A stretch of 64,000 nt of DNA from Neorhizobium sp. JUb45 (GCF_004343585.1 NZ_SLYW01000001.1:248001-312000), one strand, 5' to 3'; shown: positions 35,385 through 44,231, counted from the stretch's first letter. Numbers and translations are program-made. Notes: generated by a model from the sequence alone, not told the origin.

Positions 35385-35399
35385 TGCAAGTCATTTGCA
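35385..35399. promoter_or_regulatory. Candidate Mur/Fur-type box upstream of sitA
   Basis: TGCAA (35385-35389), 5 bases, TTGCA (35395-35399), 19 bp upstream of the sitA ATG. The spacing and bases resemble the Mur-responsive sequences known upstream of rhizobial sitABCD. A repressor bound here would block transcription; assignment is by resemblance. Confidence 0.55.
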
Positions 35400-35434
35400 T
35401 TAGAGACTAGCGCAGATTTTATGACTGTCAATGC

Positions 35435-35455
35435 TATTGCGAATTATTCGCAATA
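35435..35455. promoter_or_regulatory. Perfect 21-bp palindrome upstream of sitA
   Basis: The arms TATTGCGAAT and ATTCGCAATA flank a central T without mismatch, 69 bp upstream of sitA. It is long enough to be a strong dimeric or double-dimer operator and looks like a Fur-family site. The rest of the 357-bp region between the sitA start and the His-rich gene (35367-35723) contains AT-rich promoter-like DNA but no ORF with a good ribosome site. Confidence 0.6.
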
Positions 35456-35723
35456 AGAAAGTGATATCCTATCCTGCCTGGGTGGCGGCCGCGGATGGCA
35501 AAGTGTTCGGCTGTGAACTGAGATGGTGAGAACGGCCGGTGGGCATGGTGGGGGAAATGCGGGCATCTGGATCATTCTGATACGGATGCAACCAATATTG
35601 ACCGCAATTTCGCGTGGAAAACATTAGAGAATTAAAGTTTCCTCAATAGGAATGAGTGAGTATCGGGCCTGTATTCCAGACGTGTAGTGAGTAATTGGGG
35701 TAAACCATGCCGGGGCTTGGTAC

Positions 35724-36647
35724 GTGAAAGGCATCAAGATCCGGCTCTCGCGCAAGCTTGCCCTGATCCTCGGTGGCATCGTCGTGCTCGGCGGTGGCAG
35801 CGGCGCGGCTGCGCTTTACGCCAGCCATGCCGGCTATCTGGGCGCTTCCATTGCAAACCTAAACGGCCTTACCTGTTCCACCGTGCAGACGGTGAAGATC
35901 AAACGCGATCATCAATACTGGGTGCGCAAATACGTTGTTGCCGATACCGGTGACGGTATGGCGCGGGTGCGCACCGCCGTGCGTGTCGCCAAGGCGGTGC
36001 AGAAGGCGGAAAAGGCCGATCTGGTGCAGATCGCCATTCTCGACAAGGCGGGCCCGACCGACCGGGCCGCCATGCGCGGCCGCGCCATCGGGGCGCAGGT
36101 CATTTATACGCCCGATCCTTCGAAAGTGCCGGACGGCGTGATGAACCATCCGCTGGCGGCCTTCTATCTCGATGGCAGCGCGGATGGTACGGGCCAGTAT
36201 TACGGCATGCGTGTCGATCTGCCTTACGAAGATATCGATGGCATGGCGGCAAGCCTGAGCGATTTTGCCGATTGTATCGAACCGGTCGTTGCCGGCGCCG
36301 ATGGTGGGCATGGCGGTGCACCGTCCGCTCACGGCAAGAGCCCTGATGCCGGGCATGGCAAGGCGGAAGCTGGCGACCACGGTGGTGGACATGGCGAAAC
36401 GCCTGCCGCCGAAGGCCACGATGCCGCGCCGGCAGAAGGCCATGATGCACCGGTTGCCGAAGGGCATGGCACACCTGATGGTGGCGAAGTGGTCGCCTCG
36501 ACGCCGCAGGACAAGGGTTTTCTTAGCTCCATTACCGGCATGTTCTTTGGTGACAAAAAGGACGAAGCGCCTGCTATCGACGGTAGCACGACGGCGGCGT
36601 CGGGCGATCATACGCCGGTGACGGAACCTGCTCCGGCCGGTCATTGA
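35724..36647 (+). CDS. Membrane-anchored or exported protein with His/Ala/Gly-rich tail, function unknown
   Basis: A 307-residue protein from GTG 35724. One N-terminal hydrophobic segment (about 11-32, KLALILGGIVVLGGGSGAAAL) serves as signal or anchor. A conserved-looking region (about 45-190) contains VKIKRDHQYWVRKYVVADTG and KADLVQIAILDKAGPTDRAA, and includes two cysteines. A low-complexity tail (about 195-260) holds repeats of the type EGHDA/AEGH with at least a dozen histidines. The tail could bind metal, and the gene is divergent from sitABCD, but that link is only inference. I do not recognise a family. Confidence 0.7.
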   Translation: MKGIKIRLSRKLALILGGIVVLGGGSGAAALYASHAGYLGASIANLNGLTCSTVQTVKIKRDHQYWVRKYVVADTGDGMARVRTAVRVAKAVQKAEKADLVQIAILDKAGPTDRAAMRGRAIGAQVIYTPDPSKVPDGVMNHPLAAFYLDGSADGTGQYYGMRVDLPYEDIDGMAASLSDFADCIEPVVAGADGGHGGAPSAHGKSPDAGHGKAEAGDHGGGHGETPAAEGHDAAPAEGHDAPVAEGHGTPDGGEVVASTPQDKGFLSSITGMFFGDKKDEAPAIDGSTTAASGDHTPVTEPAPAGH

Positions 36648-36704
36648 AGACATCGCCGGATATCGGCAATCCTCTTATTGCTGTTGAGGTGAAAACGTCT
36701 CCGC

Positions 36705-36790
36705 CGTCATCCTCGGGCTCGTCCCGAGGATCTGCAACTGCCCGATATCATTGACGTGCTTAGATCCTCGGCTTAAGGCCGAGGATGACG
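36705..36790. repeat. Intergenic palindromic mosaic repeat, copy B
   Basis: CGTCATCCTCGGGCTCGTCC at the left and CCGAGGATGACG at the right are inverted. Inner arms CCTCGGG...CCCGAGG make a local hairpin at each side, with a variable centre. It lies between the His-rich gene and lysS and shares its arms with copies A and C. Confidence 0.85.
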
Positions 36791-36865
36791 TCCCCCATCG
36801 AAAGCGGTGCTTTATAAACAAACGGCTGATCGGCGCGCCCCATTGGATGCGCGCCTTTACGAAAA

Positions 36866-38362
36866 TCAGTCTGCCTTGGCCTTGCGGGCCGGGAAGAGGA
36901 TGACGTCGCGGATCGACGGGGCGTTTGTCAGGAGCATGGTCAGACGGTCGACGCCGATGCCGAGGCCACCGGCCGGCGGCATGCCCTGGTCGATCGCGTC
37001 CAGAAACTCGTCGTCCAGCTGCTTGTCCTTTTCGCCGCGGGCATGGGCCTGTTCCAGCTGTTCGACCATGCGCTTGCGCTGTTCTTCAGGGTCGTTCAGT
37101 TCGGAGAAGGCATTGCCCAGTTCCCAGGCGTTGCAATAGGTCTCGAAACGCTCGACGAGGCGCGGTTCGCCCGGCACTTCCTTGGCGAAGGGCGAAATGT
37201 CCTTCGGGAAATGGGTGACGTGGCTCGGCTGGATGAGCGTGCCCTCGACCTTCTCCTCGAAGATGAAAGCTAGGCATTCGCCCCAGGTCCAGTCCTTTTC
37301 GATTTCGAAACCGGCGGCCTTGGCGGCAGCGCGGGCTTCCTCGTCGGTCTTCATGGCGAGGAAATCGATGCCGGTAACTTCCTTGACGGCGTCTGGCATG
37401 GGCACGCGTTTGAACGGGCCCTTGAAGGACATTTCCTTGTCGCCGTACATGAACTCGGTCGAGCCGTGGATCTTGACCGCCAGTTCGGCGAACATGCGCT
37501 CCACGAGGTCCATGATGTCCTCGTAATCGGCATAGGCCCAGTAGCATTCCATCATGGTGAATTCAGGATTGTGCCGGGTGGAGACGCCTTCGTTACGAAA
37601 ATTGCGGTTGACCTCGAACACCTTGTCGGTGAGGCCCGAAACCAGCGTGCGCTTCAGGAACAGTTCCGGCGCGATGCGCAGGTACATGTCCTGCTTCAGC
37701 GTGTTGTGGTGGGTCTTGAATGGGTCAGCCGTGGCACCGCCATAGACGGAATGCAGCATCGGTGTTTCGACTTCCATGAAGCCGTCTTCTTCCATGAAGC
37801 GACGGATGCCGGAAACGATCTTCGAACGCTGCTGGAAACGCAGCTTGGATTCGTCGTTGCTCATGATGTCGAGGTGGCGCTTGCGATAGCGGATTTCGAC
37901 ATCGGCAATGCCGTTCCACTTTTCCGGCATGGGGAGAAGCGACTTGGTCAGCATGGTGATTTCGCGGGCGCTGATCGACAACTCGCCACGCTTGGTGCGG
38001 CGCACGATGCCGGTGACGCCGATAATGTCGCCGAGGTCGATCATCGCCAGCATGTTGCGGGCTTCTTCCGGGGTGACATCCTTGTGGGAGAAGATCTGGA
38101 TCTTGCCGCCGGCGTCATGGATATCCATGAACATGCCGGAATTGCGCGAGGAATAGACGCGGCCGGCAACGGTGACGACATCGGTGGTTTCGACGTCGGA
38201 CTCGAGATCCTTGTATTTTTCCGCCAGTTCCGCGTTGGTGATGGTGCGGTGGAAATGCGCCGGATACACGTCGCCGATGGTTTCGCGCAGCTTGGCAAGC
38301 TTCTGGGCGCGCACTTCGGTGGCGTCGGAGGAGAGGGCGGTTTCGGTCTTTGTGTCGGTCAT
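36866..38362 (-). CDS. lysS: Lysyl-tRNA synthetase, class II
   Basis: A 498-residue class II synthetase. An OB-fold anticodon-binding domain covers about 55-155, and a catalytic core follows: motif 2 in FEVNRNFRNEGVSTRHNPEF (about 258-277) and motif 3 in GGLGIGVDRLTMLL (about 466-479). It charges tRNA-Lys. ATG at 38362 is preferred over the open reading to 38446 because the upstream part is low-quality leader with no ribosome site. It lies downstream of gltX in the same direction but separated by about 230 bp and a repeat. Confidence 0.94.
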   Translation of the reverse strand: MTDTKTETALSSDATEVRAQKLAKLRETIGDVYPAHFHRTITNAELAEKYKDLESDVETTDVVTVAGRVYSSRNSGMFMDIHDAGGKIQIFSHKDVTPEEARNMLAMIDLGDIIGVTGIVRRTKRGELSISAREITMLTKSLLPMPEKWNGIADVEIRYRKRHLDIMSNDESKLRFQQRSKIVSGIRRFMEEDGFMEVETPMLHSVYGGATADPFKTHHNTLKQDMYLRIAPELFLKRTLVSGLTDKVFEVNRNFRNEGVSTRHNPEFTMMECYWAYADYEDIMDLVERMFAELAVKIHGSTEFMYGDKEMSFKGPFKRVPMPDAVKEVTGIDFLAMKTDEEARAAAKAAGFEIEKDWTWGECLAFIFEEKVEGTLIQPSHVTHFPKDISPFAKEVPGEPRLVERFETYCNAWELGNAFSELNDPEEQRKRMVEQLEQAHARGEKDKQLDDEFLDAIDQGMPPAGGLGIGVDRLTMLLTNAPSIRDVILFPARKAKAD

Positions 38363-38440
38363 CGTGTTCGCCTTTAGGGCTGTGTTCGTTAGGTTTACTG
38401 GGTGCATTCTGGCGCCGTATGGACGAAACCTCTCCGCATC

Positions 38441-38546
38441 CGTCATCCTCGGGCTTGACCCGAGGATCTAATCACATTTCCGCCAGGCCGCCTCGCCTCA
38501 CCCTTAGCTAACCTTGCAGATCCTCGGGTCAAGCCCGAGGATGACG
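38441..38546. repeat. Intergenic palindromic mosaic repeat, copy C
   Basis: CGTCATCCTCGGGCTTGACC at the left is almost exactly mirrored by GGTCAAGCCCGAGGATGACG at the right, with a 60-70 bp centre. This is the most symmetric of the three copies. It sits between gltX and lysS, so the transcript would fold into a long hairpin. Confidence 0.88.
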
Positions 38547-38590
38547 GCTGAGGGCGGAGCGGCGTCTGTGCAAAATCGCCGCCTGGGCAA

Positions 38591-40048
38591 TTACTTTCCG
38601 TCGCCCACCATCGAGGCGACGACCGTTGCGGCAATCTTCAAACGCTGGCGCACCACCGAGCGGCCAAGAATGGCCATGCTATCGAACAGCGGCAGCGAGC
38701 GCTGCGAGCCGGACATGGCGATGAACAGTGGCGGGGTGACGACGCGCAGTTTCTTCTCCAGCTTGTCGGCGACAGCGCGCAGTTCGGCGTCGATCGCTTC
38801 CACGTTCCATTCGATCATCTTTTCGATGTCGGCCTGAACAGTGTTGATGATCACAAGCGTATCTTCCGGAGACGTCTTCAGGCCCGCAAACGAGGCCGGC
38901 GTCAGGTTGACGTCGGCGGCGAGCAGGAAGCCGGCAAGGTTCGGCAGGTCGCCTAGCTTGGTGATACGGCTCTGCGAGTGCTTCAGGCCTTCCGTCAGAC
39001 GCTGGTTTTCCAGCGCCCATTCCAGCGTGCGGGCAACAAATTCTTCCGGCGTGAGTTTCTCGCGCAGCCAGCGGCCGTTCAGCCAGTCCAGCTTCTGCAG
39101 GTCGAAGATCGCGCCGGCCTTGGACAGCGCTTCCGGATCGAACTTGCCGATCAGCTCTTCCATGGTTAGCAGCTCTTCGCCTTCGGCGATCTGCACGAAG
39201 AACAGGCCGAGGAAGTTCATGAGCGCTTCCGGCAGGTAGCCCAGAGCGGAGTAATAGCTGATGGATGTGGGGTTCTTGCGCTTCGACAGTTTGGATTTGT
39301 CGGCGTTGCGCATCAGCGACAGGTGCATCCACACCGGCGCTTCCCAGCCAAAGTAGCGGTACAGCAGGATATGCTTCGGCACCGATGCGAGCCATTCCTC
39401 GCCGCGCGCGACATGGGTGATCTTCATCAGGTGGTCGTCGATGACGTTGGCCATGTGATAGGTCGGCATGCCGTCGCCCTTGATGAGCACCTGCATGTCG
39501 ACCGAGTCCCACGGGATCGACACATCGCCGTAAACGCCGTCGGTGAAATCGCACGAACCTTCGGTCGGGATTTTCATGCGCACGACGGACTGCTCGCCGG
39601 CTGCCAGTTTCGAGGTGACTTCCTCGGCGCTGTAGCTGAGGCACAGGCCATCGTATTTCGGCGGCTTGCCGGCAGCGCGCTGGCCTTCGCGCATCTGCTC
39701 AAGCCGCTCGGGCGTGCAGAAGCAGCGGAAGGCATGGCCCTTGTCGAGCAGGTCCTGCGCGTAAGGCTGATACATGTCCTTGCGCTCGGACTGGCGGTAC
39801 GGACCATAGGGGCCGCCGACATCCGGGCCTTCCGCCCAGGTCAGGCCGGTCCATTTCAGCGCGTCCAGAACGCGTTCCTCGAATTCGAGCGTCGAGCGGG
39901 TGGCATCCGTGTCTTCAATGCGCAGGATGAACTCGCCACCGTGCTTCTTGGCAAAGAGGTAGTTGAAAAGGGCGATATAGGCGGTGCCGACATGGGGTTC
40001 GCCGGTCGGCGAGGGAGCGATACGGACGCGCGGGGTCGGATGGATCAT
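38591..40048 (-). CDS. gltX: Glutamyl-tRNA synthetase
   Basis: A 485-residue class I synthetase. The HIGH-type motif is PSPTGEPHVGTAY (about 10-22), and the KMSKS-type motif is KSKLSKRKNP (about 250-259). It charges tRNA-Glu and, in bacteria lacking GlnRS, may also form Glu-tRNA-Gln. ATG at 40048 (MIHPTPRVRI) with AAGAGC upstream is preferred to TTG at 40066. Alphaproteobacteria often have two gltX genes; this looks like the canonical discriminating type, but the paralogue is outside the window. Confidence 0.94.
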   Translation of the reverse strand: MIHPTPRVRIAPSPTGEPHVGTAYIALFNYLFAKKHGGEFILRIEDTDATRSTLEFEERVLDALKWTGLTWAEGPDVGGPYGPYRQSERKDMYQPYAQDLLDKGHAFRCFCTPERLEQMREGQRAAGKPPKYDGLCLSYSAEEVTSKLAAGEQSVVRMKIPTEGSCDFTDGVYGDVSIPWDSVDMQVLIKGDGMPTYHMANVIDDHLMKITHVARGEEWLASVPKHILLYRYFGWEAPVWMHLSLMRNADKSKLSKRKNPTSISYYSALGYLPEALMNFLGLFFVQIAEGEELLTMEELIGKFDPEALSKAGAIFDLQKLDWLNGRWLREKLTPEEFVARTLEWALENQRLTEGLKHSQSRITKLGDLPNLAGFLLAADVNLTPASFAGLKTSPEDTLVIINTVQADIEKMIEWNVEAIDAELRAVADKLEKKLRVVTPPLFIAMSGSQRSLPLFDSMAILGRSVVRQRLKIAATVVASMVGDGK

Positions 40049-40198
40049 TGTGCTGCTCTTTTTCAAGGCGCGCTACCCGTAGAGATAGGGCGGCGCCAAG
40101 CCTGTTCCGGGAATAGGGATTGGTGCAGGCTTAGGCCATATTCAGCTGGCAGCGTCAAGAATTTTAGGCCTAACGGCCCTAGCAGTGTCTTACCAGCA

Positions 40199-41971
40199 TC
40201 AACTGACTGGCCAGACATAGAGCAGCGCCGGGATGCTCACCAATATGATCAGGAAGGATAATGGCAGACCAAGCCTCGGATAATCGGAGAATTTGTAGCC
40301 GCCGGGGCCGAAAACGAGCGTGTTGCACTGGTGGCCGACAGGGGTGAGGAAATCGCAGCCGGCGCCGATGGCCACCGCCATCAGAAAGGCTTCCGGCCTG
40401 AAACCGAGATTGGTGGCGAAACTGGCGGCGATCGGCCCCATGACCAGCACGGTTGCCGCGTTGTTGAGGAAGGGCGTGACGGCCATGGCCGTGACGAGGA
40501 TAAGGCCGAGCGCGCCCCAGGCCGGCAGGGTGGCCGCCGCCTGACCCAGCCATCCGGCGATCAGTTCGCTGCCGCCTGTCGTGCGCAGACTGTCCGACAC
40601 CGGGATCAGCGCCGCCAGCATGACGAGGATCGGGCCATCCACCGACTTGTAGAAATCGGTGAGCGGAATGGCGCGGAAAACCACCATACCAAGCGCCGCC
40701 GCGAAAAACGCAACCGGAACCGGCGCGAGACCGACGGCGGTGGCGGCCATGGCGAGTGCGAGAATGATCAGCGGAATGACGGCGCGGCGGCGCGTGCCGA
40801 GCAGCACTTCGCGCTGGGCCAGCGGCAGAAGCGAAAAGTCCTGCATGATGGTCGGCATGTTCTTGCGGCTGCCCTGCAGCACGATGATATCGCCGGCCAT
40901 CAGCGTCAGGGTGCCCAGCCGCTCCTTCAGCCGCTCACCGTGCCGGCTGATGGCGAGAAGATTGACGCCGCGCGTGTAGGACAGTGACAGATCTTTTGCC
41001 GAGAGCCCGCGCAGGGACGATTCCTGGCTGATGATCGCCTCGATGGAGATGACATCGGCCTGATCCTTGCCGTTTTCCATCAGTGGCTTGCCGGAAAGCT
41101 GCAGCTTGGCACCGGAGACGATGCGATCAAGGGCCTTGGACGGGCCTTCGAGCAGCACGATATCGTTGTCGCGCAATGTCAGGTCCGGAAAAGGCGCCAT
41201 ACGAGAGGGACCGCGCAGAACGGCATTGGCGATGACTTCGCCATCGCCCAGTTTCAACAGTTCGCCGAGGCGTTTTTCTAGCACGGTCGATTGCGGTGTG
41301 ATCGTCACTTCGGCGGTGTAATTGCTGATCTCGACCGCTTCCTCGAGGGAATTGTTCTGCTTGGTCCGGCTCGGAACCAGCCAGTGGAAAAAGAGCAGGA
41401 AGGTGATGCCGACGACGGCGAGCAGCGCGCCCATCGGCGTGAAATCGAACATCGTGAAGGATTGGCCGGTCAGTTCCTCGCGAATGCGCGACACGACGAT
41501 ATTCGGAGAGGTGCCGATCTGCGTCATCAAGCCGCCGAGCAGCGCCGCAAAGGCCATCGGCATCAGGTATTTCGATGGTGATGCACCGGATTTCTTGGCG
41601 AACTGGAAGGCGACCGGCATCATTATGGCGAGCGCGCCGATGTTCTTGATGAAGGCGGACAACAGCGCCACCACGATCATCAGCAGTGCAAGCTGGGTGT
41701 GCAGCGAATTGAGATTGGGAAAGAATTTCTTGATGGCGGCATCGACGATGCCGGAGCGCGCGACGCCGGCCGACACGATCAGTGCCGAGCCTACGATGAT
41801 GACGATATCATCGGAAAAGCCGGAAAATGCCTGGTCGAACGGCACCACGCCCACCGTGACGGCCAGAACCAGCGCGCAGCAGGCGACGACGTCATAGCGA
41901 AAGCGATCCCAGATGAACACGGCCATCATCGCCGCGATAACGGCAAAGGCAAGGATCTGCTGCGTGGTCAT
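40199..41971 (-). CDS. SLC13-family anion transporter with two RCK/TrkA-C domains
   Basis: A 590-residue membrane protein. Hydrophobic halves at about 1-200 and 400-590 each carry the SLC13 (DASS) type re-entrant motifs, TQIGTSPNIVV (about 151-161) and a late FLTPVGHQCN region. Between them lie two TrkA-C domains (about 215-300, 315-395). This layout is that of SAC1/YfbS-type permeases for dicarboxylate, sulfate or related anions; substrate cannot be chosen. The ATG (41971) is followed by MTTQQILAFAVIAAMM. It stands alone. Confidence 0.85.
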   Translation of the reverse strand: MTTQQILAFAVIAAMMAVFIWDRFRYDVVACCALVLAVTVGVVPFDQAFSGFSDDIVIIVGSALIVSAGVARSGIVDAAIKKFFPNLNSLHTQLALLMIVVALLSAFIKNIGALAIMMPVAFQFAKKSGASPSKYLMPMAFAALLGGLMTQIGTSPNIVVSRIREELTGQSFTMFDFTPMGALLAVVGITFLLFFHWLVPSRTKQNNSLEEAVEISNYTAEVTITPQSTVLEKRLGELLKLGDGEVIANAVLRGPSRMAPFPDLTLRDNDIVLLEGPSKALDRIVSGAKLQLSGKPLMENGKDQADVISIEAIISQESSLRGLSAKDLSLSYTRGVNLLAISRHGERLKERLGTLTLMAGDIIVLQGSRKNMPTIMQDFSLLPLAQREVLLGTRRRAVIPLIILALAMAATAVGLAPVPVAFFAAALGMVVFRAIPLTDFYKSVDGPILVMLAALIPVSDSLRTTGGSELIAGWLGQAAATLPAWGALGLILVTAMAVTPFLNNAATVLVMGPIAASFATNLGFRPEAFLMAVAIGAGCDFLTPVGHQCNTLVFGPGGYKFSDYPRLGLPLSFLIILVSIPALLYVWPVS

Positions 41972-42139
41972 GGGGCTCCGGAGGCGACTGCGAGGGGAGG
42001 TAGGAAATTTGCGTGATAATGCCTCAGCCGCAAAAATGTTTCAAACAACTGCGGCGGGTTAAACGGTTTTTGCCATGCTGGACAATGGCCGGGCGCGGGA
42101 TAGGATGCGTCATCCGCATCGCCGCATCAGGAGAATTTC

Positions 42140-42685
42140 ATGACAGATATTCTGTCCATCCCCGTCACTCTGGCCGACGGGCGCCAGACTTCGCTGTCCG
42201 AATACAAGGGCAAGGTCATTCTGGTGGTCAACGTCGCTTCCAAATGCGGGCTGACCAAGCAGTATGAGGGGCTGGAAAAGCTTTATGAGGAGAAGCGTGG
42301 CGAAGGCTTCGAAATCGCGGCATTCCCGGCCAACAATTTCAAGGAGCAGGAACCGGGCACGGATGCGGAGATCGTCGAGTTCTGCCAGCTGACCTATGAC
42401 GTGAAATTCCCGATCTTTTCAAAGATCTCGGTGAAGGGCCGGGACCAGCATCCGCTCTACAAGGCGCTGACCTCCGTTGAATTGCCGACCACCGGCGACG
42501 GGCCGATGAAGGAGAGATTGCGGGCTCTGGGTCTGGAATTGAAGGATGGCGGCGAGATCGTCTGGAATTTCGAAAAGTTTCTGATCGGTCGCGATGGCAG
42601 GATTGTTGCCCGTTTTGCACCGGATGTGGAGCCGCAGGACAACCGGCTTGTGTCGGCACTGGAACGGGAGCTGGCGAAGGGGTAG
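42140..42685 (+). CDS. Glutathione peroxidase (BtuE-like), with altered FPCNQF motif
   Basis: A 181-residue thioredoxin-fold peroxidase. The catalytic cysteine is C36 in NVASKCGLTKQY, and WNFEKFLIGRDG (about 138-149) supplies the Trp-Asn pair of the tetrad. The usual FPCNQF motif reads FPANNF (62-67), so the second cysteine position is Ala and the tetrad Gln is Asn. This may change thiol specificity or rate. ATG follows AGGAGAATTTC. It is probably a cytoplasmic peroxide-detoxifying enzyme using thioredoxin or glutathione. Confidence 0.88.
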   Translation: MTDILSIPVTLADGRQTSLSEYKGKVILVVNVASKCGLTKQYEGLEKLYEEKRGEGFEIAAFPANNFKEQEPGTDAEIVEFCQLTYDVKFPIFSKISVKGRDQHPLYKALTSVELPTTGDGPMKERLRALGLELKDGGEIVWNFEKFLIGRDGRIVARFAPDVEPQDNRLVSALERELAKG

Positions 42686-42734
42686 ATTCTAGTCGGCTCT
42701 TGAAGATTTATAGCGATAACGCTATATAGCGTAA

Positions 42735-43058
42735 ATGAGATGGATTGTCGAAATTGACAAGGCAGCTGATCCTGAGATCGAGGCTTTGCCGCCCGGTCTT
42801 CAGGCCAGATTGATCCGTCTCATCGAAGCAATCGAAAATGTTGGTCTGGATAATCTCCACGAACCGCATGTGAAGCATCTCGAAGGCAAGCTTTGGGAAC
42901 TTCGTGCGAAGGCGTCGGAAGGCATTGCGCGCGGTATCTACGTGACAGTGACAGGGCGAAAAGTTCTGGTTCTGCATGTGTTTATCAAAAAAACACAGAA
43001 AACACCCATGCGCGCTTTGGAAATTGCCAGAAAACGAATGAAGGAAATAAAGCCATGA
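42735..43058 (+). CDS. HigB/RelE-type toxin of a toxin-first module
   Basis: A 107-residue protein of the phage Gp49-like/HigB group. It starts MRWIVEIDKAADPEIEALP, has HVKHLEGKLWELRAKASEGI (the basic strand-loop of RelE-fold mRNA interferases) and ends in a lysine-rich helix KKTQKTPMRALEIARKRM. The toxin gene precedes the antitoxin gene, the order of HigBA systems, and overlaps it by 4 nt (ATGA, 43055-43058). Short inverted DNA just upstream (TATAGCGATAACGCTATATA near 42710) could be its operator. Confidence 0.85.
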   Translation: MRWIVEIDKAADPEIEALPPGLQARLIRLIEAIENVGLDNLHEPHVKHLEGKLWELRAKASEGIARGIYVTVTGRKVLVLHVFIKKTQKTPMRALEIARKRMKEIKP

Positions 43059-43333
43059 CGCGGATAGCAGAACTCAAGAAGAAGCTGATGGCTAACCCGG
43101 AGTTTCGTGCGGAATATGAAAAGGCCGATGCCGAATTCAGCCTGATCGAAGCACTGGTCCGCGCGCGTAGCAACGCCAATCTCTCACAAGCGGAGCTTGC
43201 CAAGCGGATCGGCACGACCCAGTCCGCCATTGCCAGGCTTGAAGGCGGTGGAGTGTCTCCCTCGCTTTCGACATTGCGGCGTTATGCAAAGGCGACGGGA
43301 TCGCGGTTGGAGATCAATCTCATCCCGCAATAG
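43055..43333 (+). CDS. XRE-family antitoxin (HigA-like)
   Basis: A 92-residue protein with an XRE helix-turn-helix at about 40-88 (NLSQAELAKRIGTTQSAIARLE, STLRRYAKATGSRLEI). The N-terminal helix KKKLMANPEFRAEYEKADAEF is the part expected to contact the toxin. Coupled to the toxin gene by ATGA. It should both neutralise the toxin and repress the operon. It is followed directly by a bidirectional terminator. Confidence 0.87.
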   Translation: MTRIAELKKKLMANPEFRAEYEKADAEFSLIEALVRARSNANLSQAELAKRIGTTQSAIARLEGGGVSPSLSTLRRYAKATGSRLEINLIPQ

Positions 43334-43334
43334 G

Positions 43335-43358
43335 AAAGGGCGCCTCGCGGCGCCCTTT
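43335..43358. terminator. Bidirectional terminator between higA-like and terC genes
   Basis: AAAGGGCGCC (43335-43344) pairs perfectly with 43349-43358 around a TCGC loop. Located exactly between convergent genes, 2 bp after the antitoxin stop and 11 bp before the terC stop. Confidence 0.88.
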
Positions 43359-43368
43359 GTATTTTGTT

Positions 43369-44136
43369 TTAATGCAGCGTCGTCTCACCGCTCTTTTTCT
43401 TCTTGCGGGCGTTGCGTGAGACCATGTTGAGGATCTCGACCAGCGCGGAAAAGGCCATGGCAGCGTAGATGTAGCCCTTCGGCACGTGCACGCCAAAACC
43501 TTCGGCGATCAGTGTCGCGCCGATCATCAGCAGGAAGCCCAGAGCCAGCATGACGATGGTCGGGTTCTTTTCGATGAAGTTGGCGAGCGGGTTTGCGGCC
43601 AGCAGCATGACGGTGACGGCGGCAACGACGGCGACGATCATGATCGGCAGGTGCGGCGTCATGCCGACGGCGGTGATGATGCTGTCGATCGAAAACACCA
43701 GGTCGAGAATGAGGATCTGGGTGATGGCGGCGGCGAAGGTGATCTGCACGACCTTTTCGCCAGCGCCGACCATGTCGTCCTTGTGGTCGACCGGATCGAC
43801 ACTGTGATGGATTTCCTTGGTCGCCTTGTAGAGCAGGAACAGGCCGCCGGCGATCAGGATCATGTCCTTCCACGAGAAGGGATGGCCGAACACTTCGAAG
43901 ACCGGGTTGGTGAGCTGCACGATCCAGGCGACGGTGCCGAGCAGGCCGAGGCGCATGACGAGTGCGAGGCCGATACCGATCTTGCGGGCCTTGTCACGGT
44001 GTTCCGGCGGCAGCTTGTTGGTCAGGATCGAGATGAAGATGAGGTTGTCGATGCCAAGCACCACCTCCATGACGACAAGGGTGACGAGCGCCACCCAGGC
44101 GGTCGGATCCTGGATGAGCAGCATGATGTCTTGCAT
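43369..44136 (-). CDS. TerC-family integral membrane protein
   Basis: A 255-residue multi-pass protein with the TerC signatures [18 protein letters not shown] (about 20-37) and [16 protein letters not shown] (about 143-158), which carry the acidic residues inside helices. The C-terminus is basic ([15 protein letters not shown]). TerC proteins are linked to tellurite resistance and to manganese export. No yybP-ykoY-type manganese riboswitch could be recognised in its leader. Starts at ATG 44136 with CAGGAGAAC upstream. Confidence 0.88.
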   Translation of the reverse strand: MQDIMLLIQDPTAWVALVTLVVMEVVLGIDNLIFISILTNKLPPEHRDKARKIGIGLALVMRLGLLGTVAWIVQLTNPVFEVFGHPFSWKDMILIAGGLFLLYKATKEIHHSVDPVDHKDDMVGAGEKVVQITFAAAITQILILDLVFSIDSIITAVGMTPHLPIMIVAVVAAVTVMLLAANPLANFIEKNPTIVMLALGFLLMIGATLIAEGFGVHVPKGYIYAAMAFSALVEILNMVSRNARKKKKSGETTLH

Positions 44137-44206
44137 GGGGTAGTGTTCTCCTGAAACGTCGGGGCTTTATGGACAAGATATATTGTCGCCGGTTTCAGAG
44201 AAACAA

Positions 44207-44231
44207 GCGCACGTCTGGGGTATACGTGCGC
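44207..44231 (-). terminator. Probable terminator of the tetR gene
   Basis: GCGCACGT (44207-44214) and ACGTGCGC (44224-44231) form an 8-bp stem with a 9-nt loop, 23 bp past the TetR stop. Read leftwards it is followed by a TTGTTTCT stretch, a modest T run. Confidence 0.5.

Noticed and set aside
31769..38546. CRISPR array, because of recurring palindromic segments
   Set aside because: The copies are kilobases apart, differ in length and symmetry, and have no regular spacers or cas genes.
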